Positions 44,637 to 52,923 of a DNA stretch of 64,000 nucleotides are shown piece by piece. Source of the stretch: Vannielia litorea (lineage in GTDB: Bacteria > Pseudomonadota > Alphaproteobacteria > Rhodobacterales > Rhodobacteraceae). The first letter of the stretch is position 1; each line of letters starts with the position of its first letter. The stretch covers positions 372,001 through 436,000 of the forward strand of contig NZ_JAHVJR010000001.1 of NCBI RefSeq assembly GCF_019801175.1, written 5' to 3'. A program made the translations under genes and the position numbers. The notes below the pieces were generated by a model that searched no databases, was not told the DNA's origin, and saw nothing but the letters and a program-made list of their open reading frames with translations.

Positions 44637-45328
44637 GCACCGGCCTCCTGCCAGTCGCGCTCGGCCTTGAAAAAGTCCGCGATGTCATTGCCGAGCCGGG
44701 CGTTGTCCACCGGGGCCTCCAGCATTTTCTGGGCATAGGCCAGCCGCGCCTCGGGCACCGCGCCGCCGCGCACGTTGATCAGACCCTGAATCATCTTGCT
44801 GTCGAACTCCGGATGCGCCTGCACGCTCAGGATCTTGTCGCCATAGAGAAACGCCGCATGCTCGCAGAATTTGTTGGAAGAGATCGTCGCCGCCTCCTTC
44901 GGCGGCTCCACCACCTGATCCTGATGCCACGCGTTCAGCGCCACCACCTCGTTGCCCCAAAGATACTCCTGCCGGCCCACGCCCCAGCCCTTCTCGCTCA
45001 GCTCAACCTTGCCCCCCAGCGCCTGCGCGATCACCTGATGGCCAAAGCAGATGCCCACCATCGGCTTTGGCGCGGCGTAGACCGCACGGATGATCTGCTC
45101 CAGCGGTTCGATCCACGGCTCGTCCGAATAGGCCGCATAGCGCGAGCCGGTCACGAGCCACGCGTCGGCGGCGTCGATCGAGTTCGGAAACTCCATGTCG
45201 CAGACCGCCCAATGCGCGAACTGAAAGCCGTGGCCCTCCAGCAGCTTGGCGTAGATTTCGGGGTAGTCGCCCGTGTGCGGTTGCAGCTCGGGCGGGATGT
45301 GGCCGCATTGCAGAATGCCGATGAGCAT
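44633..45328 (-). CDS. Class I glutamine amidotransferase-like hydrolase
   Basis: A 231-residue GATase1 protein. The Cys nucleophile lies in GICFGHQVIAQAL and the His-Glu pair in QAHPEFD. ATG 45328 gives MLIGILQCGHIPPELQP. In the Puu pathway a GATase-fold hydrolase (PuuD) releases GABA from gamma-glutamyl-GABA. This protein sits in the same operon, but it is closer in motif style to GuaA-like class I amidotransferases than to C26 PuuD, so the assignment is tentative. Confidence 0.75.
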   Translation of the reverse strand: MLIGILQCGHIPPELQPHTGDYPEIYAKLLEGHGFQFAHWAVCDMEFPNSIDAADAWLVTGSRYAAYSDEPWIEPLEQIIRAVYAAPKPMVGICFGHQVIAQALGGKVELSEKGWGVGRQEYLWGNEVVALNAWHQDQVVEPPKEAATISSNKFCEHAAFLYGDKILSVQAHPEFDSKMIQGLINVRGGAVPEARLAYAQKMLEAPVDNARLGNDIADFFKAERDWQEAGA

Positions 45329-45445
45329 GGGGGCCTCCTTCTGGCTGGCTAGACGGTATTCTCCGCCGCAGGGGGCCGCAAGCGGTGTTGGTGGGCGTCG
45401 GTGATTGGAGGGTGCCAACCTACCAATCTGAGCGCTAGCCGTGCA

Positions 45446-45484
45446 GCGCCGCCCCGTGGGGCGGGACGGCGCTGCACGGCGCCT
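45446..45484. repeat. 39-bp dispersed repeat, copy B
   Basis: Direct-orientation partner of 41897-41935 (36 of 39 identical), placed upstream of the amidotransferase gene. The two copies bracket the three-gene amidotransferase-puuA-puuB block. Confidence 0.7.
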
Positions 45485-45563
45485 GCGGCTTGATTCCGTG
45501 CAGGTTCTCCGTGTCACCGGTGAAACGCAACTTCACACAGTTGGTTGGGTACCAACCCACCCC

Positions 45564-46868
45564 TCACACCGTCTCCAGACAGAGCAACACCAGATCGTCC
45601 CGCGCCATCCCCTCGCAGCGCCGCAACTCCTGCCGCTTGGTCCGGGTGAAGCAATCAATCAGCCTCGGGTGGAAGATCTCCGCAATCTCCGGGCTCTCGT
45701 CAAAAGCATCGATCGCGCTCTCCCAATCGGTCGGCAGCGCGGGCAGATCCTGCTCATAGGCATTGCCCTTGATCGGCTCGGGCGGCACCGCGCCTGCCTC
45801 CATCCCGTTCATCGCTGCCCCCAGCACGGCGGCCAGATGCAGGAACGGGTTCGCATCGCCCCCCGCCACCCGGTGCTCGATCCGCCGCGCCCTGCCCGGC
45901 CCAGCGGGGATGCGAATGGCCGCCGTCCGGTTCTCATAAGCCCAGCTGGCCTGCACCGGCGCATGGGCGCCCGGCACCAGCCGCTCGTAGCTGTTGGCAT
46001 GGGGCGCGAAGATCAGCATCGAGGCGGGCAGGGCGGCAAGGCACCCCGCCACTGCGCTCCGCAACAACTCGTTGCCCTGCTCCGAGCCGTCGTCGAACAC
46101 GTTGCGCCCGTCTTCATCCAGCACCGAGAAATGCACATGCAGCCCGTTGCCGGTGTCATCCTCGAAGGGCTTGGCCATGAAGCTCGCGGCCATGTCATGT
46201 CGCCGCGCCAGCCCCCGCGCCAACTGCTTGAAGGCCCACGCGCTCTCTGCCGCGCGTCCCGCTTCTTCGTGGGTGAGCGATAGCTCGAACTGCCCCACGC
46301 CCGCCTCGCTGATCGCTGCCTCGGCAGGGATGCCCATCGCCTCGCAGCCGTCATACAGATCGGTGAAAAAGTCGTCGAAGGCATCGAGCCCGAGGAGCGA
46401 GTTCACATCCGCCCGTCGCACCCGCCGCCCGGTGCGCGGGCTGATCGGCGCGCTCAGCGTGCCGTCCACATCGTCGAGCAGATGAAACTCCATCTCGAAG
46501 GCCGCCTGCACCCGCCAGCCCTTGGCCGCATAGCGCTCCAGCACCCGCCCCAAGGCCCGCTGCGGGCACCCCTCGAAGGGCTCGCCGCTCTGCAGATGCA
46601 TCCGCATCAGCCACAGCTCGCTGGGCCGGTCGATCCACGGCAGCGCCAGCGGGCCGCGCGGGGAGGGGCGCAGCACGCCGTCCCGGTCGCCGCTCTTGAA
46701 CACCAGCGGGCTGTCCTCGATGTCCTCGCCCCAGAGGTCCACGTTCAGCACGCTCAGCGGCAGCCGCGCCACGCCCGCCTCCAGCTTCTCTGCATAGCTT
46801 GCGGGCACGCGCTTGCCGCGGGCCTGGCCGTTCAGGTCAACGGCGCCAAACCGGATTGTCTCGCTCAT
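45564..46868 (-). CDS. Second glutamine-synthetase-family ligase
   Basis: A 434-residue GS-fold protein, distinct from the 43281 gene. Motifs: FEMEFHLLDD, GVGQFELSL, NGLHVHFSVLDED and YENRTAAIRIPAG, then ARRIEHRVAGGDANPF. It is likely a gamma-glutamylamine or related ATP-dependent ligase. Its start overlaps the stop of the ABC permease gene by 4 bp, tying it to the importer, so its substrate may be what that importer brings in. Having two GS-like ligases in one region suggests different amines. Confidence 0.8.
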   Translation of the reverse strand: MSETIRFGAVDLNGQARGKRVPASYAEKLEAGVARLPLSVLNVDLWGEDIEDSPLVFKSGDRDGVLRPSPRGPLALPWIDRPSELWLMRMHLQSGEPFEGCPQRALGRVLERYAAKGWRVQAAFEMEFHLLDDVDGTLSAPISPRTGRRVRRADVNSLLGLDAFDDFFTDLYDGCEAMGIPAEAAISEAGVGQFELSLTHEEAGRAAESAWAFKQLARGLARRHDMAASFMAKPFEDDTGNGLHVHFSVLDEDGRNVFDDGSEQGNELLRSAVAGCLAALPASMLIFAPHANSYERLVPGAHAPVQASWAYENRTAAIRIPAGPGRARRIEHRVAGGDANPFLHLAAVLGAAMNGMEAGAVPPEPIKGNAYEQDLPALPTDWESAIDAFDESPEIAEIFHPRLIDCFTRTKRQELRRCEGMARDDLVLLCLETV

Positions 46869-47674
46869 CGGATCAACTGTGGTCTCAGCCGGAACTTCGC
46901 CCGCTTCTCCTGCGGCAAATGCCGGTTCAGCCGCCGCCCGATCAGGGTGTAGACCCCGATGATGCAAAGCGTGAGCAGGATGAAATAGAAGGCGAGGATC
47001 GGGTAGGGGATGAAGGGGTTGAAGGTCTTGTCAGCAAAGTAACTAGCGTAATAGAGCGCATCTCCCGCCTGCTGGCGCGCCGGGAACCCGCTGAAAAACA
47101 CCAGCGTCGTGGTGTGAAAGAGAAAGATCGCCTCATTGGTATAGGCCGGCCAGCCCAGCCGCAGCATCGTCGGAAAGGTGATCCGCCGGAACCGCATCCA
47201 GCCGCTCAGCCCATAGGCATCCGCCGCCTCGATATCGCCCTTCGGGATCGACCGCAGCGCGCCATAAAAGATCTCGCCCGAATAGGCCGAGGTGTTCAGG
47301 AACAGCACGATCACCGCCCCCAGCCAGGCCGAGGTGAAACTGTCGAAGAACGGGTAACTGCCCTTCAGCGACAGGAAGAGGAAGTAGGCAAAGAAACACT
47401 GGATGAAGAACGGCGTGCCCCGGAAGAGCAGGATGAACCATTCCGCCGGCTTGCGCAGCCAAGGGTTGGCCGAGGCCTTGCCGAGCGCCACCGCGATGGC
47501 CAGGAAGAACCCGCTGCACAGCGCCATCAGGCCAAAGTAGATGTTCCAGAACAGCCCGGAGCCGATCAGCACGAAATGCTGGCACAGGGTAAAATCCGAG
47601 CGCGGCAACAACCGCTCCCCGTAGCCCAGTGAGCGGAAGGCATAATCAGCGATGGTCTGCGCACATTCGCTCAT
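46865..47674 (-). CDS. Polar amino acid/amine ABC transporter permease
   Basis: A 269-residue HisMQ-type permease. EAA-loop-like region: EAADAYGLSGWMRFRRITFP. Further motif RGTPFFIQCFFAYF is typical of the first half of this family. ATG 47674 is used. It forms the importer with the other permease, ATPase and binding proteins upstream. Coupled to the GS-like ligase downstream. Confidence 0.87.
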   Translation of the reverse strand: MSECAQTIADYAFRSLGYGERLLPRSDFTLCQHFVLIGSGLFWNIYFGLMALCSGFFLAIAVALGKASANPWLRKPAEWFILLFRGTPFFIQCFFAYFLFLSLKGSYPFFDSFTSAWLGAVIVLFLNTSAYSGEIFYGALRSIPKGDIEAADAYGLSGWMRFRRITFPTMLRLGWPAYTNEAIFLFHTTTLVFFSGFPARQQAGDALYYASYFADKTFNPFIPYPILAFYFILLTLCIIGVYTLIGRRLNRHLPQEKRAKFRLRPQLIR

Positions 47675-47762
47675 ACTCGGGGCCTCCGCAGGAGGCACCG
47701 CGTGCGCGAAAGCGGTCGCGCAGCGACTGCGTGCGGCACCCGGTTGCAGTTTACGCGACCCG

Positions 47763-48647
47763 TCATGCGTTTGCCTTCCTCTGCGCTTCCCCGGCCGCCG
47801 TGGCCTGACCGCGCGAGAGCCGCGCATTCAGCCGCCTCAGCACCACCTCGGAGAGCCGGGTGAAGCCGAGGTAGAAGACCAGCAGCGCCAGAAAGTACCA
47901 CATCCGCCAGTCGCCATGCGGATAGTCAGAGAACCGCGCGGTCTTGGTTCCACCGAGCTCCCGCGCCCAATACACGATGTCTTCGATCCCGAGCAAAAAC
48001 AGCAGCGGCGTGGCCTTGATCAGCACCATCCACGTGTTCGACAGGCCGGGCAGGGCATAGACCCACATCTGCGGCACCATCACCCGCCAGAAGCTCTGGC
48101 GCCGGGTCATGCCATAGGCCTCCGCCGTCTCCATCTGCGCTCGCGGCACCGCCCGCATCGCGCCAAAGATCACGTTGGCCGCAAAGGCCCCGAAGACGAT
48201 GGCAAAGGTCAGGACGGCGAGCAGAAAGCCATAGGTCTCATGCTGCCACTCCGGCGCGGTGCCAAGCGGCAGCTTCGCGGCGGGGCAAACCAGAAAGTCG
48301 TTGCCCTGACGGATCGGGTCGGTCCACTCCGGGCATTTGATCTTGTGCCGGCCCCATTCGAAGAACTGGTCCAGCGCGATCACGAAAAACAGGAAGAAGG
48401 CCACATCCGGCACACCCCGGACCACCGAGATGTAGCCCTTGCCGATCCAGCGCAGTGGCGCGATCAGCGAGCGCGCGGCCATCGCGCCCAGAAAGCCCAT
48501 CAGCAGGGCCGAGGGGGCGGCCAGCGCGAGCAGCAGCAGCACCTTCCCGAAGGCCCAATAGAACGAGAAATGCACCCCCGTCGTGAGGTAGCAGCTCAGC
48601 CATCGCAGGCCGGTGAGCGTTTCGGGGTCGGTGCAGTAGGAAAACAT
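47763..48647 (-). CDS. Polar amino acid/amine ABC transporter permease
   Basis: A 294-residue HisMQ-type permease. It has VVRGVPDVAFFLFFVIAL (RGxP motif) and EAA-type loop TAEAYGMTRRQSFWRVMVPQ. An insert of about 40 residues with two Cys (KCPEWTDPIRQGNDFLVCPA) between transmembrane segments is predicted to face the periplasm and may form a disulphide. Lies 47 bp downstream of the binding-protein gene. Confidence 0.87.
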   Translation of the reverse strand: MFSYCTDPETLTGLRWLSCYLTTGVHFSFYWAFGKVLLLLALAAPSALLMGFLGAMAARSLIAPLRWIGKGYISVVRGVPDVAFFLFFVIALDQFFEWGRHKIKCPEWTDPIRQGNDFLVCPAAKLPLGTAPEWQHETYGFLLAVLTFAIVFGAFAANVIFGAMRAVPRAQMETAEAYGMTRRQSFWRVMVPQMWVYALPGLSNTWMVLIKATPLLFLLGIEDIVYWARELGGTKTARFSDYPHGDWRMWYFLALLVFYLGFTRLSEVVLRRLNARLSRGQATAAGEAQRKANA

Positions 48648-48694
48648 AAATCAGGGCGGGCCGGCCCCCGCAGAGGCCGGCCCCATGTCTCAGA

Positions 48695-49432
48695 TCACTC
48701 GTAGGTCTTGGCGTCGTCGCCGAACCACTTGGTGATCATGGTGTTCAGCGTGCCGTCTTCCTTCATCGAGGCGATGGCGGCATCGAGCTTTTCCTTCAGC
48801 TCGGTGTCGCTTTCGCGCAGGCCCACGCCCACGCCGCCGCCCAGCGGCACGTCATCGCCGACGAACATCAGCTCGGCGTTCTCTTCGACGAGCGGCACGA
48901 GGTAGTCCTTGTCGGCAAACACCGCATCGGCCTCGCCGTTGCGCACGGCAGCCACGGTCTCCTCGGGGGTGGCGAACTCCAGCAGGGTCGCGCCGCCCTC
49001 GGCGATGTGGGCCGCCTGAATGGTGGCGGTCTGCGCGGCGATCACGCCGCCTTCGAGGTCCACATCCTCGGAAGCTGCGGCAAAGGCGCTGTCCGACGGC
49101 GGGGTGTAGTTCTGGGTGAAGTCGATCACCTCGTCACGCTCGGGCGTGATGCTCATGCCGGCCATGATGATATCGTAGTTGCCGCTCACGAGGTTGGGGA
49201 TGATGCTGTCCCAGTCGTTCTTCACCCACTCGCAGGTCAGCTCGGCGCGCACGCAAAGCTCGTCGCCCAGCTCCTTCTCGAAGCCGTCGATCTCGCCGGC
49301 GTCATTGATGAAGTTGAACGGCGCATAGGCGCCCTCGGTGCCGATCCGCACGGTCATGGCATGGCTCTCGGCAAAGGCGGCGCCCGCCGTCATCGCCAGG
49401 GCGGTGCCCAGGGTCAGGATGGATTTCATCAT
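48695..49432 (-). CDS. Periplasmic amino acid/amine-binding protein (first of two)
   Basis: A 245-residue SBP family 3 protein. Signal peptide MMKSILTLGTALAMTAGAAFA, mature region TVRIGTEGAYAPFNFINDAG, and IIMAGMSITPERDEVIDFTQ. A start at either of two adjacent ATGs is possible (49432 or 49429), with GGAGAA upstream. It is adjacent to a paralogous binding-protein gene, so the transporter likely has two receptors. Confidence 0.9.
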   Translation of the reverse strand: MMKSILTLGTALAMTAGAAFAESHAMTVRIGTEGAYAPFNFINDAGEIDGFEKELGDELCVRAELTCEWVKNDWDSIIPNLVSGNYDIIMAGMSITPERDEVIDFTQNYTPPSDSAFAAASEDVDLEGGVIAAQTATIQAAHIAEGGATLLEFATPEETVAAVRNGEADAVFADKDYLVPLVEENAELMFVGDDVPLGGGVGVGLRESDTELKEKLDAAIASMKEDGTLNTMITKWFGDDAKTYE

Positions 49433-49466
49433 TGGATTTCTCCCGTTGGTCCTTGTTTTGCTTTGT

Positions 49467-50201
49467 TCATTCCGTGCCGTCCCCGGCCTGGAACCACTTT
49501 TCGGCCATCGCGGAGATGCTGCCATCGGCCAGCATCTCCGCAATCGCGGAATCGAATGTCTCGCGCAGGGCGCGATCCTCCTTGCGGAAGGCGGCGGCGG
49601 TGTCGCCCGAGGGGATGCCGAACAGCTCGGCAATCTCCACCCGCCCGCCACCATTGCGGGCCACACCTTCCAGAAAGGCCTGCGGTCCCACCACCTCGTC
49701 CACCCGCCCGTCGAACAGCGCCTCCACGGCGGCGACCAGCGAGGGGTAGGTGCTGACCCGGTAGCCCATGCTGCGGGCCCAATCCTCGTGAATTGTTGCC
49801 CGCTGCACCGCCACATGCGGCGCGTCCGAAGTCGAGGCGCCGGTCTGCATCAGCACGGCGGAGGCCGCGTTGCTGCCGACCTCGTAGCCCAGCGAAAAGG
49901 CGACCATCTTGGCGCGCTCGGTGGTCACCGCCATCCCGGCCATCGCCACATCGTATTTTCCGGCCACGAGGTTGGGCAGCAGGCTCTCCCAGTCGTTCAC
50001 CACCCATGCGCAATCCAGCCCGCTGCGGCGGCAGATCTCGTTGCCCAGCTCGATGTCGAAGCCCCGCAGCTCGCCCGCCCGGTCGCGATAGGTATAGGGC
50101 GGAAAGGCGCCCTCGGTGCCGATCCGCACCTCCTGCGCCGCGGCCCCGGCGCTCGCTCCGAGGCCCGCCGCCACCAGCGCCAATGCAAGGCGCAGCGCCA
50201 T
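49467..50201 (-). CDS. Periplasmic amino acid/amine-binding protein (second)
   Basis: A 244-residue SBP family 3 protein with signal peptide MALRLALALVAAGLGASAGA and mature start EVRIGTEGAFPPYTYRDRAG. It is clearly paralogous to the next gene (shared RIGTEGA, VNDWESLLPNLVAGKYDVAM versus the KNDWDSIIPNL segment). Its start overlaps the ATPase stop (TGATG). Divergent ligand pockets would widen the range of imported amines. Confidence 0.88.
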   Translation of the reverse strand: MALRLALALVAAGLGASAGAAAQEVRIGTEGAFPPYTYRDRAGELRGFDIELGNEICRRSGLDCAWVVNDWESLLPNLVAGKYDVAMAGMAVTTERAKMVAFSLGYEVGSNAASAVLMQTGASTSDAPHVAVQRATIHEDWARSMGYRVSTYPSLVAAVEALFDGRVDEVVGPQAFLEGVARNGGGRVEIAELFGIPSGDTAAAFRKEDRALRETFDSAIAEMLADGSISAMAEKWFQAGDGTE

Positions 50202-50992
50202 CAGGCCATCTCGCCGGAATGCGACAGGAAGCTGCGCAGCCGCTCCGATTTGGGCGCACCGAACAGCTCGGCCGGCGCGCCTTCTTCCTCCACCAGACCT
50301 TGGTGCAGAAACATCAGATGGTCGCTCACATCGCGGGCCATCCGCATGTCGTGGGTGACAAGGATCATCGTGCGGCCCTCTTCGGCGAGGCTCTTGATGA
50401 CCTTCACCACCTCCTGCTCCAGCTCCGGGTCCAGCGCACTCGTCGGCTCGTCGAAGAGCAGCGCCTCCGGCTCCATCGCCAGCGCCCGCGCAATCGCGGC
50501 CCGCTGCTGCTGCCCGCCCGAAAGCTGGGCGGGGTACACATCGGCCTTGTCGCCGATCCCGACCTTGGCCAGATAGCTCCGCGCGGCGGCCTCCACCTCG
50601 GCGCGGTCGCGCTTCAGCACCGTCACCGGCGCCTCCATCACGTTCTGCAGGATCGTCATGTGGGACCACAGGTTGAACTGCTGAAACACCATGCTCAGGT
50701 TGGTGCGGATGCGCAGCACCTGCTTGGCATCGGCCGGGCGGCGATGCGCCGCCTCGCCCTTCCACCGCACCGGCTCCCCCTTGAACAGGATCTCCCCCTG
50801 CTGGCTGTCTTCCAGCAGGTTGGCGCAGCGCAGAAGCGTGGATTTGCCCGATCCCGACGACCCGATGAGCGAGACGACCTCCCCCTTGCGGGCCGCCATA
50901 TCCACCCCCTTGAGCACCTCAAGGCTGCCATAGGCCTTGTGCAGGCCTCTGATCTCAATCACGGGTTGCGGCTGGGTCGCTGCCTTTGACAC
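50201..50992 (-). CDS. Polar amino acid/amine ABC transporter ATPase
   Basis: A 263-residue ABC ATPase of the GlnQ/HisP type. Walker A is GSSGSGKST, the signature LSGGQQQRAAIARALA, and Walker B ALLFDEPTSALDPE. The GTG at 50992 (VSKAATQPQPVIEIRG) is the likely start. An upstream ATG at 51061 would add 23 poorly conserved residues. It is the first gene of the leftward transporter operon. Confidence 0.88.
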   Translation of the reverse strand: MSKAATQPQPVIEIRGLHKAYGSLEVLKGVDMAARKGEVVSLIGSSGSGKSTLLRCANLLEDSQQGEILFKGEPVRWKGEAAHRRPADAKQVLRIRTNLSMVFQQFNLWSHMTILQNVMEAPVTVLKRDRAEVEAAARSYLAKVGIGDKADVYPAQLSGGQQQRAAIARALAMEPEALLFDEPTSALDPELEQEVVKVIKSLAEEGRTMILVTHDMRMARDVSDHLMFLHQGLVEEEGAPAELFGAPKSERLRSFLSHSGEMA

Positions 50993-51087
50993 GGGGCCTC
51001 TTCGGTTCGGTTGCAAGCCCGGAGTAGGGCGCAGAATCCGTGTGATTGCAAGGCGGAACACCCGGCCTTTCCGTCACGTTCGCACGC

Positions 51088-51834
51088 TCAGGCGGCAGGT
51101 GCCTCAGGAATAGGCATATCCAGATAGGCCGCCGCCCCGAGCCGCACCGCGCCTTGCACCCCAAGGGTTTGCCGGGCCTCCTCGTCGAGCAGCTGAACCG
51201 CCTCCTCGACCGCAGCGGCGATTTCTGAGGCGTTCTGCCCCGGCGCGCAGATCAGCGGCAGCCCGGGGGTGGGCGCGGTGCGAAAGCGCTCTTCGAGCCG
51301 CCCCGCCGCAGGCTCCCAGTCTTGCAGCATCGCCCATGTCTGCGCGTCGATGCAGGCCCAGTCGGCGCGGCCCTCGGCCACCGCCTGCACCGAGGCCACA
51401 TGCGCCCCGGTCGAGAGCACGCCGCTTGCGCTGGCCCGGCCTGCAGCCATCACTTCCCGCGCCGTCGCCCAGCCCGATTGCGAGTTGCGGCTGTTGTAGG
51501 CCAGCACACCCTCCGGCACCCCGCCCGGCCGCGTCACCACGACCGAGTTGTAATGCCCCGCCGGGCAGCCCGGCAGCGCGTGATCCAGCGTGGTGACGTA
51601 TTCAACCTTGCCCCTCAGCCGCCCCCGGTAGGGCAGCGAGCAACTCTGCCCGAGGATCAGCTCGGGCGATTCCCACAGGGACCACAGGCTCTCGGGGGCT
51701 TCCAGCGCATCGGGCAGATCCTTCGCCAGCGCGGCGCCACGGGCAATCAGCCCCTCGCGGATGATCTGCCAGAACCGCTCCAGCGCAGGCGCCGTCTCAG
51801 GGCGCAGATACATCGGCAACCCGGCGCGAAGCAT
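51088..51834 (-). CDS. PhnD-like periplasmic-binding-type protein without clear signal peptide
   Basis: A 248-residue protein of the PhnD/SsuA/transferrin-fold family. It starts MLRAGLPMYLRPETAPALER, and contains GQSCSLPYRG, YNSVVVTRPG and LAYNSRNSQSGWATAREVM, typical of phosphate/phosphonate-type binding proteins in operon-free settings. No signal peptide is visible from ATG 51834, so it may be cytoplasmic, or the real start may lie elsewhere. Ligand unknown. The TerB-like gene ends 1 bp before its start. Confidence 0.75.
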   Translation of the reverse strand: MLRAGLPMYLRPETAPALERFWQIIREGLIARGAALAKDLPDALEAPESLWSLWESPELILGQSCSLPYRGRLRGKVEYVTTLDHALPGCPAGHYNSVVVTRPGGVPEGVLAYNSRNSQSGWATAREVMAAGRASASGVLSTGAHVASVQAVAEGRADWACIDAQTWAMLQDWEPAAGRLEERFRTAPTPGLPLICAPGQNASEIAAAVEEAVQLLDEEARQTLGVQGAVRLGAAAYLDMPIPEAPAA

Positions 51835-51835
51835 C

Positions 51836-52276
51836 CTAGCGCTTATGCTCCACGGCCTTGCGGGCCATGTTGCTGTCGCGATCATTCACACCCAGCAGGT
51901 TGGCGATGAGCCGCATCAGCGCGTCCTCTTCCTCGTCGCGCCGCCCGTCGGCCAGCACCACGCGCCAGATCTCCCCGATCACCCCGCGCCGCTGCTCCAG
52001 CGCCGTGCTGTCCTTGATCGCGCGGGTAAAGCGCACCGTGTCCGAGGCCCCGGCCTCCAGCTCTTCAGCCTGCCGCAGCACCTCTGCCGCCTCGAAGGGC
52101 GAGCCGCCGATCCAGTGCTGGGTGATGCCGCGGATCATGTCGCGCTCCACCTCGGCATATTCGCCATCGGCCCGCGCGACCCGCACCAGAAGCGCCGGAA
52201 AGGCCACCCTCGGGTCCACATCGCTGGGCTGGGTATCGGTCTCGCCGGTCAGGCGCTTGATGAGATCTGCAAACAT
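51836..52276 (-). CDS. TerB-family protein (tellurite-resistance-like)
   Basis: A 146-residue TerB-like helical protein. Typical pattern: VRVARADGEYAEVERDMI, then LEQRRGVIGEIWRVVLADGR, and RDEEEDALMRLIANLLGV. The acidic Asp/Glu residues of TerB bind metal in characterised homologues. It is a paralogue of the next gene upstream; the two probably arose by tandem duplication. Role in metal or stress response is unproven, and no ter operon partners adjoin. Confidence 0.82.
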   Translation of the reverse strand: MFADLIKRLTGETDTQPSDVDPRVAFPALLVRVARADGEYAEVERDMIRGITQHWIGGSPFEAAEVLRQAEELEAGASDTVRFTRAIKDSTALEQRRGVIGEIWRVVLADGRRDEEEDALMRLIANLLGVNDRDSNMARKAVEHKR

Positions 52277-52427
52277 GCGGTGAGATATAGCCGCCCCCGC
52301 CCGCGCTGCAAGCCGCTCCTCGGAGCGGGCGCATGCAAGTGAGCGCCCGTGTCTTCGCTCGTATCGTAGGTCACCAAGCCCAGCCGCCCCCACGAGGACG
52401 CCGCAAAGGGCAGGCAAGCGGCGCCCC

Positions 52428-52871
52428 TCAGGGCATGTATCGCGCCTCGAGCGCCGCGGCATCCGCCTCGGCCACGCCCAGCGCCCCGGCGGCAAAGCCG
52501 ATCATCTCGGCCTCCTCCGGCTTCTCCTCGCCATCGGCCATCACCACCTGCCAAAGCGCATCCAGCACCTCGACGCGCTCGTTGTAGCTCACCGCATCGC
52601 GAATGAGCGCGGTGAACACCTCGGTCTCCGGCGCCTGATGCTCCAGCTTCTCCGCCGTCGCCCGCAGCTTGGCCGCCTCCACCGGGTTCAGCCCGAACCT
52701 TTGTGAAAGGAACTTGTCGATCCGCCCGATCTCGCTGGCCAGATAGGTGTGGTCGCTCTTGGCCATCCGCACCAGCAACGCCGCCAGCGCCAGCCGCGAG
52801 TCGAGCTCCGGCAGCACCTTGTCAGCAGCCTTCGCCGTACCTGTCAGCCTGTGCAGGAACTCGGTGAACAT
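52428..52871 (-). CDS. TerB-family protein, paralogue of the neighbouring gene
   Basis: A 147-residue TerB-like protein with the same layout: LVRMAKSDHTYLASEIGRID, then RVEVLDALWQVVMADGEEKP and EEAEMIGFAAGALGV. Its N-terminus MFTEFLHRLTG parallels MFADLIKRLTG of the downstream copy. ATG 52871 is used. 151 bp separate the two copies. Confidence 0.82.
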   Translation of the reverse strand: MFTEFLHRLTGTAKAADKVLPELDSRLALAALLVRMAKSDHTYLASEIGRIDKFLSQRFGLNPVEAAKLRATAEKLEHQAPETEVFTALIRDAVSYNERVEVLDALWQVVMADGEEKPEEAEMIGFAAGALGVAEADAAALEARYMP

Positions 52872-52923
52872 GGGCGCCTCCCTCGTCGCTTGGCCGGGCG
52901 TGCCCCGGCTCTTTGCTCTTCCC

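Noticed and set aside
44633..45328. Firm assignment as PuuD (gamma-glutamyl-GABA hydrolase)
   Set aside because: The motif context is closer to GuaA-like class I amidotransferases; kept as a generic amidotransferase-like hydrolase.
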